A stretch of DNA of 64,000 bases from Sphingomonas montanisoli (lineage in GTDB: Bacteria > Pseudomonadota > Alphaproteobacteria > Sphingomonadales > Sphingomonadaceae), in NCBI RefSeq assembly GCF_008274695.1, contig NZ_VTOU01000002.1, positions 1 to 64,000 of the forward strand, written 5' to 3'. Position 1 is the stretch's first letter, and each line of letters starts with the position of its first letter. A program made the position numbers and the translations under genes. The notes below the pieces were generated by a model. It was given only the letters and a program-made list of their open reading frames with translations. It did no database searches and had not been told where the DNA came from. Positions 62,417 to 64,000 of this stretch are shown here, in pieces.

Positions 62417-62462
62417 ATCGGCAGTGTAAGCATTTTACATTCTGGTGGCGCGCCTAATCGTC

Positions 62463-63917
62463 CTAATGTCGGTTAGCGAGCCCGAGTAGTGCATCGATGT
62501 CGATCTGTGTTTCGAACGTGGCGGCGATCTCGTCGAGCGCGGCGTCGACGGTGGCCCGATGGTCGCGGTCGCTCCCTTCCACCCCGATGCGATCGAGCAG
62601 TGCGCGCCGCAGGCCGGGGGCCGCGAGCAGGCCGTGGACGTAGCTGCCCAGGACGAGTCCCGCCGCATCCTGCGCACCTTCGGCCCGGCCGTCGCCAAGC
62701 GTCGCAAACGGCCGGCGGGCATCCGGACCATCGGTCACGCCCATATGCATCTCATAGCCGTCGAACCGCGCGGACAGCGCCTCGCCCGCCACCTCGCGCA
62801 GCGCCTTGACGGGCTCGAGGATGGTTTCGACGGCGAGCAGCGCGAGCCCGTCGATCGCGCTGGGTGCCCCCTCGATCCCGTGTGGGTCGGCGATTCGCGT
62901 CCCCAGCATCTGATAGCCGCCGCACAGCCCCAATATTGCGCCGCCACGCCGCCGGTGCGCGAGGATGTCGATGTCCCAGCCCTGCCGGCGCAGCGCCGCC
63001 ATGTCGGCGATCGTCGCCTTGGAGCCCGGCAGGACGATCAGAGCCGCCTCCGCCGGGATCGGCTGACCGGGGGGCACCATCACCAGCTCGACCCCCGGCT
63101 CCTGCCGCAACGGATCGAGATCGTCGAAATTGGCGATGCGCGGCAGGATCGGACAGGCGATCAGCTTGCGGCCGCCCCCGCCCAGATGTCGTCGCTCCAA
63201 GATCACCGCATCTTCGCTTGGAAGGCGCGCGGCGGCGGGCAACCAGTGGACGAGGCCATAGCCGCGCCACCCAGTCCGCGCCTCGATCGCGGCATAGCCG
63301 TCGGCGAAGAGGGCGGGGTCGCCGCGAAACTTGTTGACGATGAAACCGCGGATCATCGCCGCATCGTCGGCATCGATCACCGCCTGGGTGCCGACGATCG
63401 AGGCGATCACCCCGCCACGATCGATGTCGCCCACCAATATGACCGGCACATCCGCAGCGCGCGCAAATCCCATATTGGCGATGTCGCCCGCGCGCAGGTT
63501 GATCTCGGCGGGCGAGCCTGCGCCTTCGACGATGACGATGTCGGATTGCGCCTTCAGTCGCTCGAAGCTCGCCAGCACCTCGCCCAGTAGCGGGCGACGG
63601 GCTTCGCGGAAATTGGCGGCGCCCAGCGTGCCGCGCACCTGCCCGTGTACGATCAGTTGCGATGTGCGGTCGGCTTGCGGTTTGAGCAGCACCGGATTCA
63701 TGTCGCTGTGGAGCGGCGTGCGCGCGGCCACCGCCTGCAGCGCCTGCGCACGGCCGATCTCGCCCCCGTCGATCGTGACGGCGGCGTTGTTCGACATATT
63801 CTGTGGCTTGAACGGCCGGACCCGCAGGCCGCGGTTCGCGAGCGCACGACAGATGCCGGCTACCAGCACCGATTTTCCGACGTCGGAACCGGTGCCCTGA
63901 AGCATCAGCGCGGGCAT
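62463..63917 (-). CDS. cobQ: Cobyric acid synthase
   Basis: 484 aa. The N-terminal P-loop-like [27 protein letters not shown] and [14 protein letters not shown], then a GATase domain with [12 protein letters not shown] (nucleophile Cys) and [17 protein letters not shown]. It amidates cobyrinic acid a,c-diamide in cobalamin synthesis. No other cob genes lie next to it, which fits scattered genes or salvage. It is 50 nt after rpmJ. Confidence 0.96.
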   Translation of the reverse strand: MPALMLQGTGSDVGKSVLVAGICRALANRGLRVRPFKPQNMSNNAAVTIDGGEIGRAQALQAVAARTPLHSDMNPVLLKPQADRTSQLIVHGQVRGTLGAANFREARRPLLGEVLASFERLKAQSDIVIVEGAGSPAEINLRAGDIANMGFARAADVPVILVGDIDRGGVIASIVGTQAVIDADDAAMIRGFIVNKFRGDPALFADGYAAIEARTGWRGYGLVHWLPAAARLPSEDAVILERRHLGGGGRKLIACPILPRIANFDDLDPLRQEPGVELVMVPPGQPIPAEAALIVLPGSKATIADMAALRRQGWDIDILAHRRRGGAILGLCGGYQMLGTRIADPHGIEGAPSAIDGLALLAVETILEPVKALREVAGEALSARFDGYEMHMGVTDGPDARRPFATLGDGRAEGAQDAAGLVLGSYVHGLLAAPGLRRALLDRIGVEGSDRDHRATVDAALDEIAATFETQIDIDALLGLANRH

Positions 63918-63967
63918 TTTAGATCAGGCCGCCCACGTGATCGGGACGGCAGACCGGCAGGACTGGA

Positions 63968-64000
63968 TCAGCCCTGGCGCGCCTTGAAGCGGCGGTTGGT
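63968..64000 (-). CDS. rpmJ: 50S ribosomal protein L36, C-terminal end (cut by window edge)
   Basis: The minus strand at the right edge reads T-N-R-R-F-K-A-R-Q-G-stop. This is the conserved C-terminus of bacterial L36 in the alphaproteobacterial form, where it ends TNxRFKARQG. Only the last ten codons are in the window, so the identification is based on this short match. Confidence 0.75.
   Translation of the reverse strand, partial: TNRRFKARQG

Overview
The window is a chromosomal segment of a GC-rich alphaproteobacterium, almost certainly a sphingomonad (order Sphingomonadales). This rests on protein content and gene style: many TonB-dependent receptors, an lptC-lptA-lptB-rpoN run, COQ9, a double cold-shock-domain protein with a glycine-rich arm, RibB with a Cys-less RibA-like tail, a hemerythrin/Crp/DUF6894 stress cluster, and an alphaproteobacterial L36 end. 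There is no rRNA to refine this.

Layout. (1) 1-1977: small accessory-looking minus-strand genes (partial zinc-ribbon protein, XRE regulator with a LexA-type box upstream, DUF2158, DUF6953, YjzC-like), ending at tRNA-Pro(TGG) at 1978-2054. (2) 2055-25184: an iron/metal segment. It holds a FecI-FecR-TonB receptor trio, a five-gene metal-efflux and two-component operon, two siderophore-type TonB receptors, a second two-component system, two paralogous winged-helix-like proteins of unknown function, a Sel1 protein and a CDP-glycerol-type glycosyltransferase. It is closed at 25185-25207 by a direct copy of the tRNA-Pro 3' end, so it looks like an island integrated in tRNA-Pro whose integrase has been lost. 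(3) 25223-42212: core genes pip, yghU, argB, yhhQ, a nucleoside transporter, 3-hydroxyacyl-CoA dehydrogenase, queG, msrB, csp, terC, RNase D, lptCAB, rpoN, prs and gltX. (4) 42246-50631: KpsS/KpsC Kdo-transferase homologues, ssb, feoAB with COQ9, an EamA transporter and an ene-reductase. (5) 50764-55132: riboflavin operon ribD-ribE-ribB-ribH downstream of a small membrane protein and a TonB-family protein. (6) 55348-57579: a sigma-54-type promoter, a 51-aa peptide and PspC, then a Lon-substrate-binding-domain protein, CnoX-like protein and tRNA-Gly. (7) 57665-64000: a haem-oxygenase-like diiron protein, stress cluster (hemerythrin, two Crp-family regulators, DUF6894, DUF1488), cobyric acid synthase and the 3' end of rpmJ.

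How it works together: iron is the main theme (three TonB receptors, TonB, FeoAB, Fur-like palindromes, a hemerythrin, a diiron protein), with metal efflux, envelope biogenesis (Lpt, Kps) and envelope stress (PspC under a sigma-54 site, with rpoN in the same window). The points most worth following up are the two homologous AbiEi-like proteins tied to siderophore receptors, the tRNA-Pro-bounded segment, the HTH-fused RibB with a 28-bp palindrome immediately upstream, and the sigma-54 site in front of the 51-aa peptide and pspC. All site calls were made by eye; family assignments come from recognised motifs, not from searches.
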